Below, piece after piece: positions 32,840 through 41,709 of a stretch of 64,000 nt of DNA (its first letter is position 1; every line of letters begins with the position of its first letter). Origin of the DNA: Aquisediminimonas sp041191345 (GTDB lineage: Bacteria > Pseudomonadota > Alphaproteobacteria > Sphingomonadales > Sphingomonadaceae). Where the stretch lies: NCBI GenBank assembly GCA_041191345.1, contig JBEEOY010000114.1, positions 1 through 64,000 on the forward strand. Direction: 5' to 3'. Below the pieces are notes generated by a model. It saw only the letters and a program-made list of their open reading frames with translations. It was not told where the DNA came from and searched no databases. The position numbers were made by a program, and so were the translations under genes.

Positions 32840-34242
32840 GCCCGCGCCTCCTTGATTGCATCGGCCAGGCCCGCCGCCCATTTGGTAATGTCGCCCGCGC
32901 CGAGGCACACAACCATATCATCCGGACGGGCATTTTCAGCCAGCGCCTGCGCCAGAGCTGCCGCATCCGCCACTTCGGCGGCCGCGCGATGACCACGCTC
33001 TTTCAAATTGGCAACCAAAGATGCGGCACTCACCCCATCCATTGGCGCTTCGCCTGCGGCAAACACTGGCGTGACGTACACAAGATCCGCATCGTTAAAG
33101 CAGGAGGCGAATTCTTCCATCAAATTGCCCAAGCGTGAATAGCGATGCGGCTGACATATGGCGATCACCCGGCCTTTTGCACCTTCGCGTGCGGCGGCCA
33201 GCACAGCCCGAATTTCAACGGGATGGTGGCCATAATCATCAATGATAGTGATGCCATCCACCTCGCCCACGCGGGTAAAGCGGCGTTTAACGCCGCCAAA
33301 TTTGGCAAAGCCACGCTGAATATCTGCGTCCGACATGCCCATTTCCAAGGCGACGGCAATGGCCGATAAGGCGTTTTGAACATTGTGGCGGCCCGGCATT
33401 GGCAATTCGATATCGGCAATTGTCCGGCTTGAGCCATCGCGTGACCGCACGACCACGTCAAAGCGATTGCCCCCGGGAATGGGCGTCACATTTTCCCCCC
33501 GCACATCAGCTTGGGCGGAAAAGCCATAGGTCATAATCCGCCGGTCGCGAATGCGAGGGATGATGGCTTGGACTTCGGGATGATCAAGGCAGAGAATGGC
33601 AAGGCCATAAAAAGGCACATTCTCAATAAATTCGACAAAAGCCTTCTTAACTGCGTCGAACGATCCGTAATGATCGAGATGTTCCGGGTCGATATTGGTG
33701 ACAACGGCAATTGTCCCATCAAGCCGCAGAAAAGAACCATCGCTCTCATCCGCTTCGACGACCATCCAATCACTATCGCCCAGCCGCGCGTTAGAGCCAT
33801 AGCTGTTGATAATGCCACCATTAATGACTGTGGGGTCAATCCCGCCGGCATCCAGCATAGCGGCAATCATTGAAGTGGTAGTGGTTTTGCCATGTGTGCC
33901 AGCGACAGCCACAGTGGACTTCAACCGCATCAATTCAGCCAACATTTCTGCGCGGCGGACAATGGGAATGCGCTTGTCGAGTGCTGCTTCCACTTCTGGA
34001 TTGCCGCGCTGCACGGCCGTGGACGTCACAACAACAGCGGCATCGCCCAGATTTTCAGCCGCATGGCCAATCATCACCTTAATGCCCTTGGCCCGCAGAC
34101 CTTCCACCACATAGCTTTCGGCAATATCGGTGCCCTGCACCTGATAGCCCAAATTGTGCATCACCTCGGCAATGCCCGACATGCCAATGCCGCCAATGCC
34201 AATGAAATGAATGGTCCCGATACTCGTGGGAACTGCTTTCAT
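32836..34242 (-). CDS. murC: UDP-N-acetylmuramate--L-alanine ligase MurC
   Basis: A 468-residue Mur ligase adding L-Ala to UDP-MurNAc. UDP-binding Rossmann loop GIGGIGMSG at 15-23, ATP loop AGTHGKTTTTSM at 114-125, and the central HLDHYGSFDAVKKAF region with the metal-binding residues. The C-terminal domain begins around QPHRYSRLGNL. Overlaps murG upstream (ATGA) and murB downstream. Confidence 0.98.
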   Translation of the reverse strand: MKAVPTSIGTIHFIGIGGIGMSGIAEVMHNLGYQVQGTDIAESYVVEGLRAKGIKVMIGHAAENLGDAAVVVTSTAVQRGNPEVEAALDKRIPIVRRAEMLAELMRLKSTVAVAGTHGKTTTTSMIAAMLDAGGIDPTVINGGIINSYGSNARLGDSDWMVVEADESDGSFLRLDGTIAVVTNIDPEHLDHYGSFDAVKKAFVEFIENVPFYGLAILCLDHPEVQAIIPRIRDRRIMTYGFSAQADVRGENVTPIPGGNRFDVVVRSRDGSSRTIADIELPMPGRHNVQNALSAIAVALEMGMSDADIQRGFAKFGGVKRRFTRVGEVDGITIIDDYGHHPVEIRAVLAAAREGAKGRVIAICQPHRYSRLGNLMEEFASCFNDADLVYVTPVFAAGEAPMDGVSAASLVANLKERGHRAAAEVADAAALAQALAENARPDDMVVCLGAGDITKWAAGLADAIKEARA

Positions 34243-35390
34243 GCCCCTGCCCCTGCAAGCTTGAATTCTTGTGCAACGCCCACGGCCTGCGGTGCGGCAG
34301 GCCTATCCAGCCCCTCAACCAAATCTGCCAAATCGCGCGTGGCATGGGGGCGGCCCACACTGCGGGCGCGGCTGGCAGCATTAATCAGGCCTTCAGTGTC
34401 CAATCCCAGCTTTTGCATCTGCTTGGAGAGCTCTGTTGCCGTAAACCGCACTTGCGGAATGGATCTGGCACCGCCAGCTTCCACCATATCGCGCACATTG
34501 GCAGTCTGGTGATCGTCCGTTGCGCTGGGCAGCGGCACCAAGATTGCCGGGCGGCCCGCGCATGTCAGCTCTGAAATGGTCGAGGCACCAGCCCGGGCAA
34601 TGACCAAATGGGCCCAAGCCAGCCGCTCGGGCACATCATTGAGATACGTGGCCAGGTCTGCCGCTATGCCAAGCTCGGCATAGCGGGCGCGAACACGCTC
34701 AATATCTTCGGCCCGGCACTGCTGCGTCACTTGCAACCGGCGGCGAAGCGCCACGGGCAATAGGGAGAGGCCATCGGGCACCACGTCCGACAATATAGTT
34801 GCCCCCTGGCTGCCGCCAATAACCAGAACGCGAAAGACGCCATCTTCCAAAAAGGGCGGAAAAGGACGGTCCCGTAAAGCTACAATTTCATCGCGCACGG
34901 GGTTGCCGACCATCCAGGTCTTGCCCAGATGCTTGGGCGACAGCCGTTCTATTTTGGAGTAGGAAACGGCAATCGCGTCCACGCGGTTGGCCATCAACCG
35001 GTTCACGCGGCCCAGCACGGCATTTTGTTCGTGCACTGCCGTTTTGATGCGCGCGGATTTTGCAGCCAATAAGGCTGGAAAGGCGGGATAGCCGCCGAAT
35101 CCAATGACGGCCGCTGGCTTGAACGTTTCAAACAAGCGCAGTGCCATTGCGCGGCCCGCCAGGATCGCTTTCAAGCCGGGCAGCCAGCTCATCGGGTTTT
35201 TGGTGATCCGCCCAGCGGGCAAGATATGCGTCTGCACACCTTCAAACAAACCGGGGATTTTGGCCCCCCGCTCATCTGTAATCAGCGCGACATGATGGCC
35301 CCGCCGCGTCAGCTCTGCCGCTAACGCATGGGCAGGCATCATATGCCCCCCGGTTCCTCCAGCTGCGAGAACGAAATGACGCCCGCTCAT
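34239..35390 (-). CDS. murG: UDP-GlcNAc:lipid I GlcNAc transferase MurG
   Basis: A 383-residue GT-B glycosyltransferase that makes lipid II at the inner face of the membrane. The N-terminal glycine loop AAGGTGGHMMPAHALA is at about 8-23, and the GIGGYPAF-type loop (reads GFGGYPAFPALLAA) and the second glycine loop VIGGSQGATIL follow, with the UDP-GlcNAc site ELTCAGRPAILVPLPSATDD. ATG 35390 overlaps the ftsW stop (ATGA); the open frame continues upstream only inside ftsW. Confidence 0.97.
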   Translation of the reverse strand: MSGRHFVLAAGGTGGHMMPAHALAAELTRRGHHVALITDERGAKIPGLFEGVQTHILPAGRITKNPMSWLPGLKAILAGRAMALRLFETFKPAAVIGFGGYPAFPALLAAKSARIKTAVHEQNAVLGRVNRLMANRVDAIAVSYSKIERLSPKHLGKTWMVGNPVRDEIVALRDRPFPPFLEDGVFRVLVIGGSQGATILSDVVPDGLSLLPVALRRRLQVTQQCRAEDIERVRARYAELGIAADLATYLNDVPERLAWAHLVIARAGASTISELTCAGRPAILVPLPSATDDHQTANVRDMVEAGGARSIPQVRFTATELSKQMQKLGLDTEGLINAASRARSVGRPHATRDLADLVEGLDRPAAPQAVGVAQEFKLAGAGA

Positions 35391-36580
35391 CGGCCACTCC
35401 ACTTTACGACATAGGGTGAACGCGTGAGATAGGGGTTCTTGCGCGTAAAGGCGAGCAGCAAGCCAAAGCCAATACACAAAGCCAGCAAGGATGAGCCGCC
35501 ATAGCTAATGAACGGCAAAGTCATGCCCTTGGAAGGGGCCACGCCAGTGTTGACGGCCATGTTGACCATGGCCTGTGCGGTAAACTGCGTAATGAGCCCG
35601 GCAGATGCCAAAACCAAAAACGGGTCTTCCTCATCCAGCAGCTTTACAAATACGCGGATCGCCATGAGCAAAAAGGCAATGGCAATCCCAAGACACGCAA
35701 TGAGGCCAAATTCTTCGCCAATGACGGAAAAAATATAGTCTGTATGCGCTTCGGGGAGACGGAACTTCATTTCGCCGCCGCCCGGGCCCGTTCCAAAAAG
35801 CCCGCCGGCTGTGATTGTCGCATGGGCGCTATCCGTCTGGTACGTGTCCCCGCTCTGGAACAGGAAGTTGTTAATGCGTTGGGTGGCAACGGGATAAAAG
35901 AAATAGGCGGATGTCACGCCAACGGCACCCCCGCCAGCCAGCAGACCAATCCACCGCCATGACAAGCCTGTTACCATGACCATGGCGAACCAAATAGAAC
36001 CAAAGATGATCGTCTGGCCAAAGTCAGGCTGCAGCATCAAAAGAGCCGCGACCACCCCCGTGATAAGACCCGATAGCGGGATAACTGGCAGACTTTCATC
36101 CTGCGACCGCAGCGACAACAGCCAAGCAATCGCAATAACAAAAAAGGGCTTTAGAAATTCAGAGGGTTGGAATTGGCCAATACCCACATCAATCCAGCGT
36201 TTGGCGCCATTGGCTTCAAAGCCAAGCAGCGGCACAAGGGCAAGGCACAGGAAGAAAAAGCCCGCCCCTATCAGCCCCAGCCGTCGGGCCATTTGATGGG
36301 GCAGCATGGAGATGCCAATCATGACGGGCAGCCCAACGCCAACCCACATTAATTGCCGCCAAAAATAATGGAGCGGTGCCAATTGGAAGCTGGCATCGGA
36401 ATAGCGGTGCGCCGAGGCAGGCGAGGCTGCAGCAACGGCAATCAGGCCCACCGAAATCAGCACGAGCACCAGCAGCAGCAACATCCGGTCAATTTCCCAA
36501 AACCAAATGCCAACGGCTGATTGGTCAGACCGGCCAAGTCGAGGAGCGCGTGTGCGGGACGCCGCCGAATTGCTTGTCAT
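35387..36580 (-). CDS. ftsW: Lipid II polymerase FtsW (SEDS family)
   Basis: A 397-residue SEDS glycosyltransferase with about ten membrane helices, which polymerises septal glycan together with FtsI. GAKRWIDVGIGQFQPSEFLK carries the signature Arg-Trp and Glu region, and FSVIGEEFGLIACLG and the C-terminal PFISYGGSSLLALC match the family. The cytoplasmic N-terminus (about 1-28) is Arg/Ser-rich. ATGA overlaps on both sides. Confidence 0.97.
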   Translation of the reverse strand: MTSNSAASRTRAPRLGRSDQSAVGIWFWEIDRMLLLLVLVLISVGLIAVAAASPASAHRYSDASFQLAPLHYFWRQLMWVGVGLPVMIGISMLPHQMARRLGLIGAGFFFLCLALVPLLGFEANGAKRWIDVGIGQFQPSEFLKPFFVIAIAWLLSLRSQDESLPVIPLSGLITGVVAALLMLQPDFGQTIIFGSIWFAMVMVTGLSWRWIGLLAGGGAVGVTSAYFFYPVATQRINNFLFQSGDTYQTDSAHATITAGGLFGTGPGGGEMKFRLPEAHTDYIFSVIGEEFGLIACLGIAIAFLLMAIRVFVKLLDEEDPFLVLASAGLITQFTAQAMVNMAVNTGVAPSKGMTLPFISYGGSSLLALCIGFGLLLAFTRKNPYLTRSPYVVKWSGR

Positions 36581-37854
36581 GCCAAGGCCTCCACTGCCGC
36601 GCGAAAGGCATCGCCCCGCGCCTCAAAATCGCGAAATTGGTCAAAAGACGCGCACGCCGGAGACAGCAAGACAACATCCCCCGGCTGGGCAGCAGCAGCA
36701 GCCAACTGAACCGCCCGCTCCAGCGTGCCGGCCTCGGCCACAGCCATGGCCGGGCGCAGCAGATCGGCAAACATGGGGCCCGCCTCGCCAATGACATAAG
36801 CGGCAACGACATGGCTAAAATGCGGGGCGCAGGCATCTAAATCCTTGGTCTTGGCTTGCCCGCCCAAAATCCAATGAATGCGCGGGTAAGCCGCCAAAGC
36901 CGGCGCGGTAGACGTGGGGTTGGTGGCCTTGCTGTCGTTTACAAACAACACCCCTGCGCGTTCTGCCACCCGCTCCATCCGGTGCGATAAGCCAGGATAG
37001 CTGCGCAAAGCTGCCTCAATCTGATCTTCCGCCACACCCAATGCGCGCGCCACCGCAATCGCACAGGCAATATTTTGGGCGTTGTGCGGCCCTTGCAGCG
37101 CGGGCCAGCACGATTGATCGGCAATATCTGTAGAGGCCACACGATATAGTCGGTGGTTGATGCGGCTGGCAATCATACGGCTTGGGTCATCTTGTGTGGC
37201 AATGACAGCCACTTGATCCAGATGCTGCAGCGTGAATAGCCGCTCTTTTGCGGCCGCATAGTCCGCAAAGCTGTCATAGCGATCAAGATGGTCGGGCGTG
37301 ATGTTGGTCAGCACGGCAATATCGCACGCCAGACTATGCGTCAGATCAATCTGAAAGCTTGATAATTCCAGCACATAGACACCGCCCTCAGGCAGTGGAT
37401 CTTGCGACAAAATAGGCAGGCCAATATTGCCTCCTAACCGGGCCGGAATGCCCGCGCTTCCAACAATATGGTGGATCAATGCCGTGGTGGTTGATTTGCC
37501 ATTGGTGCCCGTAATGCCCACCACATGATGTCGCGGCAGGCTGGGCCGGGCCATGGCGAATAACTCAATATCTCCCAGAATAGGGACGTGCGCAGCCCGT
37601 GCATGATCTGCAATGGGGTGGCGGTTCAGTGGAACGCCGGGTGACACGACCACTGCGTCAAAGCCTGCCAAATCCATCGCCAATGGGTCCGCCAACTGGA
37701 CCCCAGCAGGCACGGCCGCACGCGCCTCATCGCGCGTATCCCACGCCGTTACCTCAGCCCCGCTCTCGACCAGCGCACGCACTGTTGCAAGGCCTGAACG
37801 GGCAAGCCCCAGCACCGCAAAGCGTTTACCAGAAAAGGCGGGAGACGTAATCAT
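36577..37854 (-). CDS. murD: UDP-N-acetylmuramoyl-L-alanine--D-glutamate ligase MurD
   Basis: A 425-residue Mur ligase. The N-terminal UDP-binding segment is AVLGLARSGLATVRAL, the ATP loop GITGTNGKSTTTALIHH is at about 112-128, and LTNITPDHLDRYDSFADYAA is the conserved central motif. VNDSKATNPTSTAPAL and LLSPACASFDQFRDFEARGD mark the C-terminal domain. ATG 37854 overlaps the mraY stop (ATGA). Confidence 0.97.
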   Translation of the reverse strand: MITSPAFSGKRFAVLGLARSGLATVRALVESGAEVTAWDTRDEARAAVPAGVQLADPLAMDLAGFDAVVVSPGVPLNRHPIADHARAAHVPILGDIELFAMARPSLPRHHVVGITGTNGKSTTTALIHHIVGSAGIPARLGGNIGLPILSQDPLPEGGVYVLELSSFQIDLTHSLACDIAVLTNITPDHLDRYDSFADYAAAKERLFTLQHLDQVAVIATQDDPSRMIASRINHRLYRVASTDIADQSCWPALQGPHNAQNIACAIAVARALGVAEDQIEAALRSYPGLSHRMERVAERAGVLFVNDSKATNPTSTAPALAAYPRIHWILGGQAKTKDLDACAPHFSHVVAAYVIGEAGPMFADLLRPAMAVAEAGTLERAVQLAAAAAQPGDVVLLSPACASFDQFRDFEARGDAFRAAVEALA

Positions 37855-38921
37855 CTGAGCTTCAGCGTGGAAAGACCAGCCAGCGCCAAAACAAAGGCGA
37901 CAATCCAAAAACGGATAACCACCGTGGGTTCAGACCAGCCCAATTGTTCAAAATGATGGTGAATAGGCGCCATGCGAAACACACGGCGGCCTGTGCGCTT
38001 GAACCAGAAAACTTGAATGACAACCGACAGCGCCTCAACCACGAATAAGCCGCCAATCACGGCCAGCACAAATTCATGATGTGTGGTGACAGCAATGGCC
38101 CCCAACGCCCCGCCAAGGGCAAGGCTGCCTGTATCGCCCATGAAGACGGCAGCAGGCGGCGCATTGAACCACAAAAAGGCAAGGCCCGCGCCCACAATCG
38201 CGCCACATAAAATGGCCAAATTCCCTGCCCCGGCGACATAGGGAATACCCAGATAGGCTGCATATTTGGCGTTGCCGACCAAATAGGCAATCAGCATGAA
38301 GGCAATGCACGCAATGATCACAGGCATGGTCGCCAAGCCATCCAGCCCATCCGTCAAATTCACTGCGTTCCCAAAGGCGACAATCACAAACGCCCCAAAA
38401 GGAATGTACAGCCAGCCAAGATCGGCAATGGGGCCGTTGACGAACGGCAAGTAGAGATCAGTGTTTGCGTGCCACGTAATGAGCGCCGTCGCCACGCCCG
38501 CAATGGTAAATTCTGCCAGCAGACGCGCCCGGGCCGACACGCCTTTGGTGCTGCGTTTCTTGACCTTGTCATAATCGTCGAGAAAGCCAATCAGCCCAAA
38601 ACCGCCCGTGACCAAGATACAGGCCCAGACATAGATATTGTTCAGATCCATCCAGAGCAGCAGAGACAAGCCCACAGCGGTCAGGATCATCAACCCGCCC
38701 ATGGTGGGCGTGCCCACTTTGGCCAAATGGGATTGTGGGCCGTCACTGCGAATGGGCTGACCTTTGCCTTGGCGAAGACGCAGCCACCCAATAAAGCGCG
38801 GCCCAATAATCAGCCCAATGAGCAGAGCAGTTGCCACGGCCCCACCAGTGCGGAATGTAAGATAACGCAGAAGGTTGAGAACACCGGGAAATCCAAGTTG
38901 CTCGGCAATCCAGTATAGCAT
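37851..38921 (-). CDS. mraY: Phospho-MurNAc-pentapeptide transferase MraY
   Basis: A 356-residue, ten-helix membrane enzyme that transfers phospho-MurNAc-pentapeptide to undecaprenyl phosphate, forming lipid I. FLDDYDKVKKRSTKGVSARA holds the catalytic Asp pair, NAVNLTDGLDGLATMPVII the second motif with the Asp-bearing loop, and RMAPIHHHFEQLGWSEPTVV the conserved His cluster. The start overlaps the murF stop by a single base (TAATG). Confidence 0.98.
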   Translation of the reverse strand: MLYWIAEQLGFPGVLNLLRYLTFRTGGAVATALLIGLIIGPRFIGWLRLRQGKGQPIRSDGPQSHLAKVGTPTMGGLMILTAVGLSLLLWMDLNNIYVWACILVTGGFGLIGFLDDYDKVKKRSTKGVSARARLLAEFTIAGVATALITWHANTDLYLPFVNGPIADLGWLYIPFGAFVIVAFGNAVNLTDGLDGLATMPVIIACIAFMLIAYLVGNAKYAAYLGIPYVAGAGNLAILCGAIVGAGLAFLWFNAPPAAVFMGDTGSLALGGALGAIAVTTHHEFVLAVIGGLFVVEALSVVIQVFWFKRTGRRVFRMAPIHHHFEQLGWSEPTVVIRFWIVAFVLALAGLSTLKLR

Positions 38922-40294
38922 TATTCCCCCCCTGCTGTCAGTCCAGCCACCACATGGGCAAGGCCAACTGCATTTGATCCTTTAACCAGCACCGCGTCTT
39001 CAGCGCGCACAAGCTGCTGCGCGAGTGCCAAGGCCGCTGCGGCATCTGCCAAATGATAAACCTCGATTTTGCCGGATAGTGCGTCTGCCAAGGGGGCCAT
39101 GCCCGGCCCTACCAGAATAGCAATGCTGACCTCAGCCGCCATAATGGGCCCGGCAAGGCCAGCGTGAAGGGCCGCAGACTCTGCACCCAATTCGCGCATC
39201 TCGCCCAAAATGGCGATCCGGCGGCGGGCAGGCTGTGCGCCCAGCACCGCCAAAGTTGCCGCCATTGAGACTGAATTGGCGTTATAGCTTTCATCAATCA
39301 GCAGCGCGTCTCCGCCCGGCAATGCCAGGCGATGCCGGGCACCCCGCCCTGCCAAACCTTCAAGCTCGCCCAGGGCCAGCCCAGCTGCTGCCAAATCGCC
39401 GCCAAGGGCTTGCACTGTCGCCAGAACAGCAAGCGCGTTTGACACCCAATGATCGCCAGGTTGCGCCAAGGTGAAAGAGACCTCAGCCCCCGGCAGCGCC
39501 GCGACGACCATGGTGCCATGATCCATTTGGACCACATCGCGCGCATGAACATCAGCGGCGGCATCCCGCCCAAAGGTGACGACGCGGTCCGCATGGCGCC
39601 GTGCGTGGCCCAACAATTGGTCGCGATGCGGCGTGTCAAAGGGGACAATGGCTGTGCCACCGGGTTCAAGGCCCTGAAAAATCTCACCCTTGGCGTCGGC
39701 AATCGCCTCCATTGAGCCCAAATTTTCGATATGCGCAGGGGCAATGGCCGTAATCAGCGCCACATGGGGGCGCACCAGCCGGGTTAAAGCTGCAATTTCA
39801 CCGGCATGGTTCATGCCCATTTCAAAGACACCAAAGCGCGTATCCGCAGGCATCCGAGCAAGGCTCAAGGGAACACCCGTATGGTTGTTATAGCTTTTGA
39901 CCGAGCGGTGGACTGGCCCTTTATTCGCCCGCGCCAACGCAGCCGCCAGTGCCTCTTTGGTGCCTGTTTTGCCAACTGACCCAGTGACGCCCGCAATTTT
40001 TGCAGCTGTCCGCGCGCGCGCGGCCATCCCCAAGGCGTTGAGTGCGGCTGTGGTATCACCCACCAGCACATGCGGGTGCGCAACCGGCGTCGAGACAATC
40101 GCTCCTGCAGCGCCTTGCACAAAGGCCTGGTCCACAAATTTTTGGCCGTCCGTCACTTCGCCTTTGAGCGCAATGAACAAATCGCCAGGCCCAACTTCCC
40201 GGCTGTCAAAGGCAACACCGCCTGCAGCAAAGTCTCCCTGCGCCACGCCACCCACAGCTTTGGCGATATCGGCCGATGTCCACAGTGCCGTCAT
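38921..40294 (-). CDS. murF: UDP-MurNAc-tripeptide--D-Ala-D-Ala ligase MurF
   Basis: A 457-residue Mur ligase that completes the pentapeptide. N-terminal FDSREVGPGDLFIALKG, ATP loop GVTGSVGKTGTKEALAAAL (about 103-121), GMNHAGEIAALTRLVRPHVA and DESYNANSVSMAATLAVLG are the family landmarks. ATG 40294 overlaps the murE stop (ATGA); an ATG three codons upstream lies inside murE. Confidence 0.97.
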   Translation of the reverse strand: MTALWTSADIAKAVGGVAQGDFAAGGVAFDSREVGPGDLFIALKGEVTDGQKFVDQAFVQGAAGAIVSTPVAHPHVLVGDTTAALNALGMAARARTAAKIAGVTGSVGKTGTKEALAAALARANKGPVHRSVKSYNNHTGVPLSLARMPADTRFGVFEMGMNHAGEIAALTRLVRPHVALITAIAPAHIENLGSMEAIADAKGEIFQGLEPGGTAIVPFDTPHRDQLLGHARRHADRVVTFGRDAAADVHARDVVQMDHGTMVVAALPGAEVSFTLAQPGDHWVSNALAVLATVQALGGDLAAAGLALGELEGLAGRGARHRLALPGGDALLIDESYNANSVSMAATLAVLGAQPARRRIAILGEMRELGAESAALHAGLAGPIMAAEVSIAILVGPGMAPLADALSGKIEVYHLADAAAALALAQQLVRAEDAVLVKGSNAVGLAHVVAGLTAGGE

Positions 40295-41709
40295 GCCGCG
40301 CACTCCCGCGCCACTGTTACATCATCAAAGGGAAGCACTTGATCTCCAATAATTTGGCCCTGTTCATGGCCTTTGCCGGCAATGAGAATAATGTCATCTG
40401 GCCCAGCGTCCGCCAAGGCGCGCGCAATGGCATCCCGGCGCCCGGCCACTTCCAGTGCGCCCGGCGCCGCCTCGAGAATTTCTGCACGGATGGCCGCGGG
40501 ATCTTCCGAGCGAGGATTGTCATCGGTCACAATCACCAGATCGGCCATTTGCACCGCAATAGCCCCCATTTCAGGGCGCTTGCCACGATCCCGATCGCCG
40601 CCTGCCCCAAAAACAAGGATCAGCCGGCCTTTGCAGTGCGGCCGTAGCGCCTCAATGGCGGCCTCAATGGCATCAGGGGTGTGCGCATAATCAACATAAA
40701 CAGGCGCACCTGTTTTGCTGATAACAGCCCGTTCCAGTCGTCCGCGCACAGGTTGAAGCCGAGCAAGATTGGCCAGAGTCGGTCCCACATCGCCGCCCGT
40801 TGCGATCACCAAGCCTGCAGAAACAAGTGCGTTTGCCGCTTGATAGGCCCCAATGAGCGGCAGGCTGATCTTATAGGTCTGGCCTTCGGCCTCGACCACC
40901 AATTGCTGTCCCAATTGACCGGGGGTCCGCTCTATCAGCTTCAACGCACTGCCATTGGGACCAACTGTAAAGACCGCCAGCCCCCGCTCGCGCGCCAGAT
41001 CAATCACCCGCGGAGAATATTCATCGGCATCCGCCCACACAACAGCCGCGCCATCCGCATCCACGACTTCGGAAAACAAGCGCATTTTGGCCGTAAAATA
41101 ATTTGCCATATCGCCATGATAATCGAGGTGATCTCGCGACAGATTAGTGAAGGCTGCGGCCCGCACGGGCAGACCTTCCGTGCGGCATTGGTGGAGCCCA
41201 TGGCTGGACGCTTCAAAGGCCACATGGCTAACGCCTTCTCGCTTAAGTCCGGCCATGTTGGACAGGAAGGTCACAATGTCAGGCGTTGTTAGCCCCGTGA
41301 CCACGCGGTCATCTGCAGTTGTCACACCCAAAGTGCCAATTGAAGCTGCGGCGTGGCCCGCCATCCGCCACAGCTGGCGCGTCATTTCGACAGTTGATGT
41401 TTTGCCATTGGTACCTGTGACAGCAACAGTCATGTCCGGGAATGGCTCAAAAAAGCGCGCCGCGAGCAGCGCAAAGGTCCGCCGCGGTTCATCGCTTGCA
41501 ATATGGACAGCGCCCTCAACCCGCACATCAGGCCGCGCAACAACAGCAAGGGCGCCAGCGGCAATTGCAGCGTCAATATAGTCCTCGCCATTCACCTTCG
41601 CGCCTTGAAAGGCGCCAAAAATATTCCCCGGCGCAACTTTACGGTGGTCAATGGCAAAGCCCGTTACGGGACGGGGGTCTGACGAATTGAGGAGCGCACC
41701 AAGTTTCAT
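40291..41709 (-). CDS. murE: UDP-MurNAc-L-Ala-D-Glu--meso-diaminopimelate ligase MurE
   Basis: A 472-residue Mur ligase. ATP loop VTGTNGKTSTVEM is at 97-109. The DNPR motif at residues 397-400 (TDDNPRSEDP) is the recognised specificity loop for meso-diaminopimelate, which fits a Gram-negative cell wall. YVDYAHTPDAIEAAIEALRP and LVFGAGGDRDRGKRPEM are further landmarks. Overlaps ftsI and murF by four bases each. Confidence 0.98.
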   Translation of the reverse strand: MKLGALLNSSDPRPVTGFAIDHRKVAPGNIFGAFQGAKVNGEDYIDAAIAAGALAVVARPDVRVEGAVHIASDEPRRTFALLAARFFEPFPDMTVAVTGTNGKTSTVEMTRQLWRMAGHAAASIGTLGVTTADDRVVTGLTTPDIVTFLSNMAGLKREGVSHVAFEASSHGLHQCRTEGLPVRAAAFTNLSRDHLDYHGDMANYFTAKMRLFSEVVDADGAAVVWADADEYSPRVIDLARERGLAVFTVGPNGSALKLIERTPGQLGQQLVVEAEGQTYKISLPLIGAYQAANALVSAGLVIATGGDVGPTLANLARLQPVRGRLERAVISKTGAPVYVDYAHTPDAIEAAIEALRPHCKGRLILVFGAGGDRDRGKRPEMGAIAVQMADLVIVTDDNPRSEDPAAIRAEILEAAPGALEVAGRRDAIARALADAGPDDIILIAGKGHEQGQIIGDQVLPFDDVTVARECAA